Notes: generated from the letters alone by a model not told the origin. A DNA stretch of 64,000 bases from Cristatella mucedo (GCA_009760855.2 WPIO01000021.1:3384501-3448500), one strand, 5' to 3'; positions 22,541 to 33,830 are shown, counted from the first letter of the stretch. Numbers and translations: made by a program.

Positions 22541-23436
22541 ACTAGTCAGAGCTCTGTCGTCTAGCCGCGTCTACGGAGACCGACTCGCGAAGGACTCGCT
22601 CGCGAGTCTGTGTATGTGGCACCGTGCGCGCTCACAAGCAGCCCATTTAGTAGGCCAAAGCAATTGAAGTAAACGTTACAGTCAGAGGAAGCTGATTCAA
22701 AACCCGCCTCACTGTGCACAGTAGCGACCGCCGTGGCCCGCTCGCAGCGTGCAATGGCGGAACTCCCAGCTGCACGACTAGAGCCCAGGCGTTCCTGCGT
22801 TGTGATGAGCGAGCGAACACCTTACGACCAGGCTAGGCTAGGCTAGGCTTTAAGCGCTGAGCGCAAAGGACGGTGTGAGCGTAGGTGGAAAGCATTGCAG
22901 CCGAGAGCAAAGGACGCTCGCGCGCGGAGCAAACAAGCCACGGTGGCTAATGGCTGGGCTGCGGATGGTGCTCTCGAAATAAACTCGATCGCCATTCTAT
23001 CTGCTACGTGACTGAGCTCAAGCACCGAGCGATCGGCGACCGACGCGACGAGAAAGTGACGGCTGTCCTTCGTCAGTCAGCTCACTCGCACGCCTCCAAT
23101 AGGAACTCTGAGTTGGTTATAACACTGCTTGAAAGCAGCTCGGGTTGATTCCGGTCATCCAGCTTGCAAGTGAGAGTGCCGACTAAACGGCGGCAATTAG
23201 TTGATAGAGACAATAGTTCGAACGACGCGGCGGCACATTGCAAGCTCAAGCCAAGCACAGCGAAATAACGGGTGGGCTGTTTTTACGTTTGAAAGATCTT
23301 AAGAGAAGAGGTGGGTAAGGGAAAATTTAGGGATATGACTGACGACAGAGTATTCCTTGCGGGCTGCAACGGCTTGACAGCTATTTTTGCGTTTTGTTCC
23401 CCAACATTGCGTTTTTTTCTATGGGATTAGTACTGT
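22541..23436. other. Unassigned; short (AGGCT)n at 22832-22850
   Basis: The sequence is GC-rich around 22.55-23.1 kb, with a four-copy GCTAG/AGGCT run. No domain or RNA gene is recognised. Confidence 0.35.
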
Positions 23437-23540
23437 ATGTATGTATGTATTGTAAACATGTATATAAGTATATAAGTAAATTAAAATTAAATAAGTATAT
23501 AAGTATATTGTAAACATGTATATAAGTAATTAATTGTTTA
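23437..23540. repeat. (GTAT)n and duplicated TGTAAACATGTATATAAGTA block
   Basis: A short GTAT run is followed by two copies of TTGTAAACATGTATATAAGTA about 60 bases apart, separated by AT-rich ATAAGTATATAAGTA repeats. Confidence 0.75.
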
Positions 23541-24158
23541 TTTTGCGGATAGCTGCTCTAAAAAAAATAGCGTTTCGAAGTCGAAAATGCTGTTGACCTG
23601 ATTCAAGAGCGGCAGAATCGCATCGAGACAATCTGACGAGCTATGTGCGCAAGAGCTCAATGAAAGGATGCGCGTTATGGTTGGCTATAATGATGATATA
23701 AAAGACTTTAGCAAAATTATGTTCTTAAAAACGCAATGGAACTGGTGTGCTAGTTCTTGGAAACATTTCCCGGGAATTTCATTGTCACTCGCTGGTCGGA
23801 AAAAATTATGCAGGAGATCCGGAATCGCGGCGCCAGTGCTTGGCTGGGTAGTATCGCTGACAGTGAGGACAAACATCCTGACAATATTGGCGCGCCGTTG
23901 GTGGCGGCATCCGATGTGGCGCAGATTCGTGGTAGAGTAAAAAAGAGAGCATCAGCGTGAAAGGCTGCTCCGGAAGTGCAGGTAAAGGTGCTCTGTGGGG
24001 CGCCCGAAGAAGGCACAAGTGGTTGTCCCAAATCAGACATCAATATTGAGACTATTTCTCGCAAAAATAGGCTCAATTTTCGTGATCGAGCCCTGAATCC
24101 TTGCCCTGGATCTGGTCAGCCGCTGCGCACTTGCACAATACAAATTATTGTTTTTGAA
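23541..24158. other. Unassigned sequence
   Basis: The overlapping frames between 23.67 and 24.08 kb on both strands have no recognisable domain. Confidence 0.35.
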
Positions 24159-24301
24159 ATCGCTGTCTTTCTGCTGACGAATAGAACTCGACGAACCCGA
24201 CATTTTTAGCCTATTTGGATATCATTTGGACCAATATTCAAGTAGTTATCGCAGTCCGCGCGCGCCCGGGTTACCAAGGTAAACCGGGTTACCGCCATCG
24301 G

Positions 24302-24377
<76 letters not shown>

Positions 24378-24643
24378 CAGTTTATTCACAAATACATGTT
24401 GTCAATTGAGCAAGCTACCACTAACCTGTTTATCGTGTTTCTTTTGCAGCAAATGTAAAGCACCTAGAAAGAGATTAAGTTATGTGAGGGCGCTTCATCA
24501 ATCGCTGTCTTTCTGCTGACGAATAGAACTCGACGAACCCGACATTTTTAGCCTATTTGGATATCATTTGGACCAATATTCAAGTAGTTATCGCAGTCCG
24601 CGCGCGCCCGGGTTACCAAGGTAAACCGGGTTACCGCCATCGG

Positions 24644-24710
<67 letters not shown>

Positions 24711-24842
24711 TTTATTCACAAATACATGTTGTCAATTGAGCAAGCTACCACTAACCTGTTTATCGTGTTTCTTTTGCAGCAAATGTAAAGCACCTAGAAA
24801 GAGATTAAGTTATGTGAGGGCGCTTCATCAAGTGCGTCATTG
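24159..24842. repeat. Near-perfect 342-bp tandem duplication
   Basis: The block beginning ATCGCTGTCTTTCTGCTGAC at 24159 starts again at 24501. The two units look identical outside the (TA)n tract, where they differ in interruptions. Each unit contains a hairpin (CCCGGGTTACC AA GGTAAACCGGG), a (TA)n tract, and an L2-type 3' end (GTAAAGCACCTAGAAAGAG ... GAGGGCGCTTCATCAA). The second unit continues into GTGCGTCATTG, the normal L2 tail. Thus unit 1 was cut inside the tail. Confidence 0.93.
24405..24500 (+). mobile_element. L2-A type 3' tail, first copy (truncated by the duplication)
   Basis: TTTCTTTTGCAGCAAATGTA, AAGCACCTAGAAAGAGATTA and GAGGGCGCTTCATCAA form the L2 3' end. The usual (ATT)n is missing because the duplicate unit starts here. 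Confidence 0.8.
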
Positions 24843-24860
24843 TTAATATTATTATAACCG
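24747..24860 (+). mobile_element. L2-A type 3' tail, second copy
   Basis: Same sequence as the first copy but ending normally in CAAGTGCGTCATTGTTAATATTATTA. Confidence 0.82.
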
Positions 24861-25621
24861 CAGCCGCGTACTCAATGAACAGGGATAATGGCTGATCCCA
24901 GCCTCCCGCATTAGAGCAGGGGGCTGTTGTCGGCCATCAAAGTTTTCTTAATCGCTATCGTAAATGCCCTAACCAGGAGAAAATTTGGTGTCGTCAGCAA
25001 GGAGTAAAGTCAATCATGCAAACGTATGATAACAGCTCTGTTTTTGTGGGTGAGCCAGCGTCGCTATTAAACCAGGGAGGCCCACTACCCTCAGACTAGC
25101 GAAGTTAGTATCTCCGTAGTCTGTGCACTGACGTTTTGGGTTCAGTTTCTAAATGACCATTAACTAGATAATAATATGAGCTCCACGGTCAAGAAAGTTA
25201 TTTTTTTTAAGCTTGCTAACTAGAAAAATCTTTAAATGGGTATGGCCAACATCATCATAGAGCACTGTGAACTTCAGAGGAAGATGTCTGAGTTGTGCAT
25301 TCAAGTTGTTAATCTCGCGAATTGACTATTTCTCTGTACCGACATATTTGCACATTTTACCAAAAAGGTGTGTCGTTCCGTGCGGTTTGAGGGCGTGCAA
25401 ATGTCTGGAGACGACCTGCGCAGCGATCAACTTGGGGGGCCACAGACAGCCTCTCCCTGGCTGAAGGCAAGGGGGACAATTTAACAGAAACTGCTCTCAG
25501 TACGGGTACCGTAAAGGAGGGCTCAAAGTTAGCTCCTCTTTAATACGACTCAGAAAGCAAGCACTATGTGTCGCAAGTCGACTATCTATGCTAGTGTGGT
25601 AACTGCTGGCAAGTCGCCTAG
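24861..25621. other. Unassigned sequence
   Basis: I see no recognised domain, repeat family or RNA gene. Confidence 0.35.
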
Positions 25622-25760
25622 ATCAGCACTCTGCCACTTTAAATCGTACTATTGCAGCAGCGATTGTACTTGTGTGCTCAGTCGCCGGTGCGTTAATCGC
25701 CCATAGCATTCCCACAAGCGTCGCGTTGGTCCTCAATAGAAGTAATACCCATCCAGAAGC
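25622..25760 (+). repeat. Dispersed repeat, copy 1 (pairs with 26.19-26.31 kb)
   Basis: GTGCGTTAATCGCCCATAGC and GCGTTGGTCCTCAATAGAAG recur in order at about 26.24-26.31 kb with a few substitutions. The family is unknown. A SINE-A follows about 20 bases later in this copy only. Confidence 0.75.
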
Positions 25761-25779
25761 GTGTAGTCTTACCTTGCTG

Positions 25780-25928
25780 AGCTGGTTTGGTCCAGCAGTT
25801 AAGGTGCTCGCCCTGACCAAGGTTTGGCTGAGGTCGTGGGCTCAAGCCCGTGGCATTTGTGAAGCGCCTGAATAGAGATTAAGTTCTCTCGGGGCGCTAT
25901 ACAAGTGAATTATACTATTATATTATAT
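25780..25928 (+). mobile_element. tRNA-derived SINE with L2 tail (SINE-A)
   Basis: The cleanest SINE-A. Head GCTGGTTTGGTCCAGCAGTT, AGGTGCTCGCC, B-box region GAGGTCGTGGGCTCAAGCCC, then tail GAAGCGCCTGAATAGAGATT and TTCTCTCGGGGCGCTATACA, ending in AATTATACTATTATATTA. The tail hairpin pairs AGCGCC with GGGCGCT and AGAGA with TCTCT. Confidence 0.9.
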
Positions 25929-26189
25929 GAATACCGCCCTGCGGGGCAATGCAAAGTAGTTCATGTATTGTTGCAATTGCAAATGAAATTTTAGTGCTCT
26001 AAATCAGCGAGATTATGAAAACCACAATGTTATTCGCAGCTCCTGAATGATAATGACTAGGAGCCAGCTATAATGTAATATTTAGTCTAGCGTTATAAAA
26101 GCAGAAGCCATGGAAAAGGCTGTATGTTCCAGGCATTGAGCAAGCAGAGCAGTTTTGTTCTGGCGTCATATGAAAGTCGTTGTACGCTA

Positions 26190-26310
26190 TTGCTGTTGCT
26201 GGACATATTTAATTCTCCGTAGCGGTCAAATATACTTTTATGCTCAATCGCCGATGCGTTAATCGCCCGTAGCATTCACAAGCGTTGCGTTGGTCCTCAA
26301 TAGAAGTATT
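26190..26310 (+). repeat. Dispersed repeat, copy 2
   Basis: Second copy of the repeat at 25.62 kb: TGCGTTAATCGCCCGTAGCA and GCGTTGGTCCTCAATAGAAG. It lacks the SINE-A that follows copy 1. Confidence 0.75.
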
Positions 26311-26529
26311 ACCCACGATATGTATATTAATACTAGCTTTTAAGCACGAAAAATCATTTTGAATTCAATTGAAAATTTAAGGACCTCGCGCGTTAGCGCA
26401 TAGCTGCTCAATGACCCACCCGCAATGACTCATAGACCGACAGACCTACTATTAAGAATAATAACAACAATAATACTAATAAAACTAAATAATGCATTGC
26501 TTGCATAGGACCCTAAAAGAACTTAGTCA

Positions 26530-27310
26530 CTATTTCATGGATAAACGCAGTCTTGATTTTCATTTCCATACCGATGAAACCCAGCTCTAACATTCCTTCA
26601 ACCTTGCTAAGCCTTGCTGCTCAACTGACTCAATTTCACTACAGCTTTCATCGACAGCATTTGTGTGGAGGGCTAGTAAATTTCTGAAGCTTAACTTAAT
26701 AAGAAAATCGGATAATTATGAGAAAACGTAATCAACAGAAACTTTGAAGATCTAATTTGCAATACCCTCAAGATTAGTTCAACAAGCCTCACTCCGGTGA
26801 CGTCTGCCACCTAGGCACACTAATTCAAACTTGCTTTCCATTAGTGAGCACATTTCAATCAGAGTTACGTTTACTTACTTGCAGCTAAGAAAACTCACAA
26901 GCGTTAGGGCTTGCTTAGATTATATTAAAACAGCCAAACTAGTTCAGGTGTTTGGCATTGCACCTAGATTCTACCAATTCTCTATTTTCAGGATTTCCGC
27001 CTGTGCCTCCATTGTTCTGCATTTGTTGCAACACTCAGAAGCTCGTCTAATCTATCTTCATAAGCGTGACTGAAACATCAAACATCACTTATTTTTAAAC
27101 TCCACTTACTCTCTAATAATTATCGAATCGATTTCAATACGCTTAGTTTGGCTGTTCACTTATCAGTTCACTTTTATTCACTATTTAGCACCAGCCTACC
27201 TATCCTACCTCTTTGCTCCTCCAGTCATGTGCTCTCGCACCGCCCGCCCGTCTGCATCTGATAATGTTAATGTCCCTTGTACTAAATTGAACCGGTTTGC
27301 GAGCGTAACT
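26530..27310 (+). pseudogene. Old L2 LINE (L2-C), RT C-terminal half, decayed
   Basis: The plus strand reads DFHFHTDETQL (the YADDTQLY region, near 26560), then FLKLNLIRKSDN (the 'LKLN.DKT' block, about 26690). CACCAGCCTACCTATCCTAC ('APAYLSYL', 27190) and the end RPSASDNVNVPCTKLNRFA (about 27260) follow. The frame is broken many times and the 3' tail is missing. Confidence 0.65.
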
Positions 27311-28336
27311 ACGAGAAGAAAGATATTCGAGTATAGTTCAAGAATCTCATCAGTTGTAAGCTCTGAACCTTTACGCATTTTGTGGTACTTATTAGGTGCA
27401 CCACCAGCGCACGGACGTATGCCGACGACTGCAGAACTAGGCAGCACAGCCGAGCACCCATACCTTAAGATAGCACGTTTATATACAAAGGGTCGAGAGG
27501 TCTATTCGACAGTGACCGGAGGGCTAAAAACGCACGGCAACGTACAACATCTCTCCTAATGTGCCTTCAGCACAGCTGAACTACCCCGCCCTCGGCGCAA
27601 AGCATCGGACGAAACTCGGAGTCATTGCTTAACGCCCAGAGCTTGATTGACTGCCGATAACGCGACTTAAGCTTTTTATACTGCCTCGCAGTGGATTGTG
27701 ACCCCTATCTCGGACAAAGCTCGATGCAAAACATAAATGATGCCGCCCCATGTGTACACGCTGTGTCCCTGTTGAGGTCACAGATTTACTTCGCTGCTAT
27801 CAGCAGACGTCTATCGCAGTCCACTCAACCGATTCTAGTTACTACTCTTACGAGTCGTTAGGTTGCTAGAAGGCGTGGGGCGTCTAGCTGTATATGTAAG
27901 CTTGTGTTTCCTTTAGCGTGTACTGGCGGATATGCATACTTTCGTGTGTATACAACTCTGCAGCTCTATCCGCCCTCGTAACTAAGGTGTAGAAACAACG
28001 ACTATTTTTTTACACATCGCGTCAAGTCAAACAGTTGTGCTTCTCGCAACACAAAGGTCGCAGGGCAAGTCTAGATAGAATCTCACGAGGAGTTGTAAAC
28101 TTTATAGGATTGATGAGCCTAAAAATAAAATTGCAGCGTTTTAAAAGGACTTTGAAGCAAAAGCAGAGGTATTAAGCTTAGCATTTACGGTGATAATTTA
28201 TCGCTACCCCTTAGACGAGGTCTTTTTTGAGTTACATCAAATCCAAATATAGAGCATTGCTATGACTTGGGGTTATATGGAACAGCTCTACCGTAATTTA
28301 ATGCTCTGGATGCTTCAGAAAATGTCCATCGGCAGA
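27311..28336. other. Unassigned sequence
   Basis: No gene or repeat recognised. The frame running to 27559 is an extension of the L2 remnant into unrelated DNA. Confidence 0.35.
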
Positions 28337-28510
28337 TGAGGTTGATTGTGCGATACTAGTTACGGGGATAAAGTACTTGCTCTTCACGACTCAGGTCGTG
28401 GATTCGAGGCCTGCAGTGGGTGATCCCTTGCTCCATACACCAAACGGCTGTGAAAACTGACGAAGCTTCCTCTAGATTAATGAGGACTTTTAATCAGTTA
28501 GTATCATATA
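28337..28510 (+). mobile_element. tRNA-derived SINE-B copy
   Basis: The plus strand has GGGATAAAGTACTTGCTCTT (A-box side), AGGTCGTGGATTCGAGGCCT (B-box side), TGGGTGATCCCTTGCT, and a 3' end near TTAATGAGGACTTTTAATCAG. It pairs with the SINE-B at 15.93-16.09 kb, at the same place in the composite repeat. Confidence 0.7.
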
Positions 28511-29100
28511 TATAGTTTTTAATCAGTTTTATAACTGTATAGGCATTTTTAGGTACTTGGTCGAAAGTGATACACTTGCTGCACCTGATGGCTATTTTTG
28601 AAGTGCCGCTAATTGGACGGCAGAGCTTAGAACAGACAGCGAAATCAGCAAGCAACGGTAGAGATCAGAACTGAAAGCTAAATCAGCTATCCTGTGCTTG
28701 GACTCACCTCGAGTTACAACAATGGATTAGAGCCTGGTCGAGATAGACGCTGGAACTCCAGTGGGATTTCCTACTGTTCGAATTCTGACTAATGAGATGC
28801 TTTCAGGTTCTTCCTTGATGCTTAGTCGGCGTGACTTTGTGTCTAAGCAGTGTACGGCTCGATCATTCTCAGTGGTTTTAAACATCCGGTAAGTTCGCAG
28901 TCAGGTCGACGGATTCGGCATTTAATCATCGTCGGAGGCAGCACATTGAACAAACCACAGCCTCATCAACTCAGTCAACGTGAGCCCGATGCAGGCCACA
29001 CCATCCATGGCTTCCTTGGCCTAAGCATGCACTTTTTGTTCTCTCTCCAACCCACAATTCATCATCGTCAAGATTCTTCTTGCTTGCCACCTCTGTATTT
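28510..29100 (+). repeat. Composite repeat, second copy (inverted relative to 14.56-15.93 kb)
   Basis: It matches the minus strand of the 14-16 kb copy: TTTTTAGGTACTTGGTCGAA, TGCTTGGACTCACCTCGAG, TAAGTTCGCAGTCAGGTCGA, CACACCATCCATGGCTTCCT and ACCCACAATTCATCATCG. It lacks the ~600-base segment with (CT)n and the SPIN-like MITE. It runs into the hairpin satellite instead of into L2. Confidence 0.78.
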
Positions 29101-30060
29101 CAAATCCGTCCAAGCACCGCAGCTCGAGGGCATGGGGTAGCACTGCAGGAATACAGCCACATATGCAGCAGTTGCTGCTCGGAGTAAAGCGAACTTCATC
29201 AGATCTCCATTATCTCATCAGTTTTCCTGTGCATGTGGGTACGGAGCTCCTTCAGAATACCATATCAGCTGATTGCCACTGTCCAAGCAGTGCCGCTCTA
29301 GGGCATGGAGTGGCACTGCAAGTACCAGGCTCCAGATGCAGCAGTCACTGATCAGAGTGGGGCAAATTAGATCAACGCTATTTTTACAAACATCTCATCA
29401 ATTCTGCTTCGCTCGAGGCCAATGCGCTCCCTCTGAATACCATCTCAGCTGATTTGCCATCGCCACTGCCCAAGCAGTGCCACTCTAGGGCGTGGAGTGG
29501 CACTGTAAGGACGTGGCTCCAGATGCAGCAGCAGCTGATTGGAGTGAACTATATCAATGCTAGTTTTACCGACATCTCACCAATTCTCCTTCTCTCGAAG
29601 CCAAGGTGCTCCCTCCGAATACCATCTCAGCTGATCTGCCATTGCCATCGTCCACGCAGTGCCACTCTGCTTCGTGGAGTGGCACTGCAAGGGCTCAGAT
29701 GCTCCAGATGCAGCAGCCGCAGATCAGAGTGGGGGAAACTAGACCAACGCCATTTTTACTAAGATCTCATCAATCCTGCTTCGCTCGAGGCCAAGACGCT
29801 CCCTCAGAATACCTTATCAGCTGATTTACCGTCGCCACTACCCATGCAGTGCCACTCTAGGGGGCGGAGTGGCACTGCAAGAACGTGGCTCCAGATGCAG
29901 CACCAGCTGATCGGAGTGGAGCGAATTACAATCAAGGCTATTTTTACCGACATCTCATCAAGCTCTGTGCTCGGGCCATGAAGCTCTTTTCGAAAAGCGT
30001 CAAAACTGATTGGCCTCTACAACCGACCAAGCAGTCCTGCTCCTGCGCATGGAACAAAGT
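29100..30060 (+). repeat. ~185-bp tandem satellite with a hairpin in each monomer
   Basis: The motif GCAGTGCCACTC...GAGTGGCACTGC starts at about 29114, 29287, 29474, 29656, 29846 and (decayed) 30031, a spacing of 173-190 bases. In the monomers at 29656 and 29846 the two arms are perfect 12-base reverse complements around a 9-base loop. The others have one or more changes. Each monomer also repeats GCTCCAGATGCAGCAG, ACATCTCATCAATTCTGCTT and GAATACCATCTCAGCTGAT. The first monomer is the piece shared with the composite repeat joined to L2 at 14.6 kb. Confidence 0.9.
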
Positions 30061-31520
30061 TTCCAAGGGCGGAAAATGTCGAGGCTTTATTCATTAAATA
30101 AAATGCACATATTAATGCCTCCATACAGCCCCCTCTGACTAAAGCAATTATTGGGTGGCCACCTGTGACATTCCTAAAGAGGTTTTCCGAGGTTTCTGAA
30201 TCCGATGTGGCTACCTTAATGAAGTCTAGTAAGAAGAGCTTGTCTCTTGAAGACCCTATACCATCCTCTTTGTTGTCTTCACTGGCAGACAAACTTAACC
30301 CAGCCAAACCCAAGACTTTTATTGCTGCTCTGGAAAACGAGGTTGTATCCACATTCTTCAAATTGGCCATCGTTGAGCTGATACTTAAGAAGATAAATAA
30401 ATAAATAAATAAATTTTCAGAAACATTTCAGTCGAGATTCAAATGATTGACACCACTTCGACTGAAACGGATCTCCTCTGTGGAACCAATGACATCTTAT
30501 GCAGCAACGATTACGGGAGTGTCACTGCCCTAGCACCGCTAGATCTACCAACTGCGTTCTACATACACTATTGATCACGGTATTCTGCTTTTACAATTGA
30601 GAAAAACTATCAGTCTGGCAGGCGAGGCACCGGCGTGGTTCAAAGCGTACTTCTGGTCGTGTTCAACCCGTTTTGTATGTGGGTCAGGTCTCATTCACTA
30701 GACCAATCACTTGTGGAGTCCCATAAGGGTCTGTTCTCAGTCCTTTGCTGTTTTCCATTTGTATTGAACCTCTGGAAAAATAAATTCGGGTAAATGGAAT
30801 CAGCTATCACTTGTATGCCAACGATAATCAGCTTTAGTTTTTGTTTAAACTGTCGTAATTTGATGCAGCGACTGATAAACTGAATTCTTGCCTTGCAGAC
30901 ATTCGATCCTAGATGTCGGAAGATTTCCTGTATCTTAACGCCGATAAAACTCCGATGCTACTTCTAGGACACCTCGGGCGTGTGGCTGGACTAGAAGACT
31001 AGAAGACTCTACAAATAGGTGGTGCTGTTGTTCGACCGTCACCGTGTGCTCGGAATTTAGATGTCATTTGTGAGACAACTTCCTACATTTTAAAAGTTTC
31101 ATTAGGAACACTGCTTTCGCAGCTAGCTAACACATCCGATCCCTATCTAGGATCGGGTCTAATGTCTGCCGCGGCTCCTTGTAAAAAATCGAACTAGCTC
31201 CCTCGTTTTGTCGATAAATATGGCTGCAAGGCTAGTTAACAAATCCCAGAGGTTTGACCATGTGACTTCTTTGCTGAAGGAGCTTCGATGGCTTCCGGTT
31301 GATCGCTGGATACCGAGTAAACCCGCAAGGCTCGTCACGGCTTGGCTCCTTCGTACCTAGCTGAACTGCTGCACCAGTTTTAGCCTCCTCGTGCCCCAGG
31401 TCCGCTTTGGACAATAAATTAGTTATTCCTTTCCTTCGACTAAAGACTATTTGTGACTGAAGCTTTTGCTCTGCATGTTGAACATGCTGACTGTGGAACT
31501 AACTTCCACACTTAAAACTT
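30060..31520 (+). pseudogene. LINE-B (CR1/L2 group) reverse transcriptase, broken
   Basis: It opens with the pre-RT block: the frame at 30165-30404 reads VSESDVATLMKSSKKSLSLE then DPIPSSLLSSLADKL. Then come a decayed palm region (CTAGATCTACCAACTGCGTT, 30540), GTTCTCAGTCCTTTGCTG (30735), TGTATGCCAACGATAATC (the YADD position, Asp-Asp altered, 30810), the region equivalent to KLN.DK (30930) and TGCAAGGCTAGTTAAC (31225). The C-terminal half is very similar to the minus-strand copy at 4.65-5.3 kb. Numerous stops and indels make it dead. The satellite array ends where this element begins. Confidence 0.78.
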
Positions 31521-31569
31521 CATGCAGCACCGTGAAGTTAGAACTTTAGGCAGCATCGTGAGTGAACAA

Positions 31570-31835
31570 AATCTCTCTCCTAAATATGCTGGATAGAGAG
31601 CATGCTGATTGATCAGTGATCACAGGCACAGTTTCATTATGCATAAGCATTGAAATTCGCACAATTCACACGGAATTAATGGACGCATCACAAATTACGT
31701 AAGGAACGGGTAATTTTTAGCTTCTTTTTAAAAGTCGTAACGTTATGGGATATCGTGACGCCCGCTGAGAGTGAGCATTAGGCTGAATCAAGCAAACTAA
31801 AGGCTCGGTCTCCGAAGAAGTTAACGCTGGTTTCA
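31570..31835 (-). mobile_element. L2-like LINE variant, 3' fragment (L2-D)
   Basis: The minus strand matches the 3.2-3.5 kb copy: GAAACTGTGCCTGTGATCAC, CAGCATGCTCTCTATCCAGC and AATTTGTGATGCG. The L2 C-terminal 'TFKK.LK' end is decayed. Together the two copies define a variant with its own 3' sequence. Confidence 0.65.
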
Positions 31836-32279
31836 AAAGCATTTGCGAACATTTTCATAAATATTTCACAACAATGGAACATAGATACCATGGAAAATGG
31901 TCCACTAAAATTCCGGCTGACTACTGCAGGACAACAACTAGAGATGCTTCCGAACAGGAAACACGCGAAGAAATCTAAGAAGTAGTCTATGTCTTCATTT
32001 TACAGATATTTACCGTAGGCCTATAACTATTAGCATGCAATTCGTGATGTACACATTAATATATTGTCAATTAAAAAATATTGAACCGGTTTTGCAATTT
32101 GACTGTCACATTCGTCTCCAGCACATATAAATTGATAAGAAATTACTAGTTCTATTTCAGTAATATGACATTTTTAAACATTTGTTGACAAGTGCTATAT
32201 TTTGATTAACCGTGCAATAGTTAATTTGCCTCTGTGAAGCGGATTCCAGGTTGAATTTGATGTTTTATAGCTGTTGATT
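31836..32279. other. Unassigned AT-rich sequence
   Basis: I see no recognisable gene or repeat. Confidence 0.35.
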
Positions 32280-33830
32280 TAGGCATTAGCCACGACGATT
32301 GGCAGTCGATTGCATGCATTGCCACTGAAAGCTCTTTCTCAATGATGCTAAATTCGGTTGCTACGCTGTGAACACGGAGCAGTGCAATGTTCAGTCAAAT
32401 TTTGAGCTTTGCATAAGACAATCTCAGGTGGATTTCATTTCGTTTGCGGTGAATAATAGTGGATTGTGGAGTTGGCTCACGTCCTTGTCATCCGCAGCCT
32501 GAGAGGGCGCATATGCAATGCCATGAGATACGGTGGGTCCAACTCAAGTAGAGTGCGGTGCAGCACTCAATAAAAAACTGAGCATCAGGATCCGGTGGAT
32601 TGCTGTGAATTTACGGTGGATTAGGGTAGTGGCCCGGACCGATAGATTATTTTGTGTGAGAACGTGGGTAATCAAGTGGCTTCCAAACCTGTTACTACCC
32701 TGAAATCACGATTCAGTATACGAAATAGTTAAACTAAATTAAGAATAAAATTCATTTATATAGCTCCCTAAGAGAACTTCAACTATATTCTGGTGCTTCA
32801 CATATGCCACGGGGCTCGAGCCCACGACCTCGGTCATGAAATACATTTCTTCGCGTTGGTTGAGGTGAGAAATATAGCCACTGGGCCAAACCAGCACATT
32901 TAAATGTGACGCCTTTGATTTTCAGTCAATTTTCGGGAATTGTGGTATTGACCCTGACCATGGCAGTCGATTGTTGGGTAATGCCCGATAACTTACACGA
33001 AATAAAAATTTTGGTTTTATTTGAATACAGTGAAATATTTTTACGCAGTGAAAATAGATGCTTCTGGTTAATTTGTGGCTAATTTGAGTGGATTACAGAA
33101 TTGGCCCGGGCCATTTCTACAGATTACTGAGAATTGCCCCAGATTTTTTACGCGCAAGCAATGGGCTGCAATTATGTAGGTGCATTTTAAACGCGATGCA
33201 CTGCATTATGTATTTAAAATTAGAGCCTCGAGCGTCCTATTTCTGGGCGTTTTGTGGGGAATTGTAGTGGATTGTAGTATTAGCACGGGTCATAATAGTC
33301 AATTTTATTGCATAGCGGACGATTTCCCGGCTAATTTGTAGTTAAATCGAGCTAGTACACTTCTAACGAACGGCAGAGTACTGTGAAATCAAAATTAGAG
33401 CTTCTGCGGTAGAATTTCTCGTCTTCTGCGGCGGATTGGGGTGGATTGCTATTTTGGACTGGGCCATTGCAGTCGATTGTAATGCAGTATCGGAGATCGA
33501 CCATTCGCGCTGGTATTAATTGGGTGCACTCTGAACAAAGCGTACTGTAGCACGAAATTCAATCCGGAGCTCTGTGCAGCCAATTTCCGGTCGCTTTGCG
33601 AGGGACTGTAACGGTTTGTTGTATTGACCTTGGCCATTGCAGTCGATTGCAGTATACTGTCTGAGAAAGAGTATGTGCAACGGTGTGCATTTTGGGGTGC
33701 ACTTTGAAATGAGTTTAGTAGTATGCGCAATCTTCAAGCTTTGCGCTGCTAATTTCAGTTAGTTTTGGGGTGGATTATAGTGGATTGCGGTAGCAGCTAG
33801 TGTAATTAGCTATTAATTGACGAGACTTAT
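32280..33830 (+). repeat. Diverged ~175-bp tandem satellite, array 2
   Basis: Same family as array 1. The anchor CCATTGCAGTCGATTG or its variants sits at about 32298, 32490, 32635, 32958, 33111, 33290, 33464, 33634 and 33800. Units also share AATTAGAGCTTC, GTGGATTGTAGT and GGGTGCACTTTGAA in order. The units near 33.4-33.7 kb are best preserved. A SINE-A on the minus strand interrupts the array at 32745-32895, so the array predates it. Confidence 0.82.
32745..32895 (-). mobile_element. SINE-A inserted in the satellite array
   Basis: On the minus strand: GCTGGTTTGGCCCAGTGGCT, GAGGTCGTGGGCTCGAGCCC and the L2-type tail GAAGCACCAGAATATAGTTG. The normal 'AAGGTGCTCGCC' segment is replaced by a diverged stretch. 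Satellite units continue on both sides. Confidence 0.8.

Noticed and set aside
29100-30060. Hammerhead ribozyme in the satellite monomers
   Set aside because: CTGAT occurs in each monomer, but I could not find the full CTGATGA...GAAA core with a matching cleavage site.
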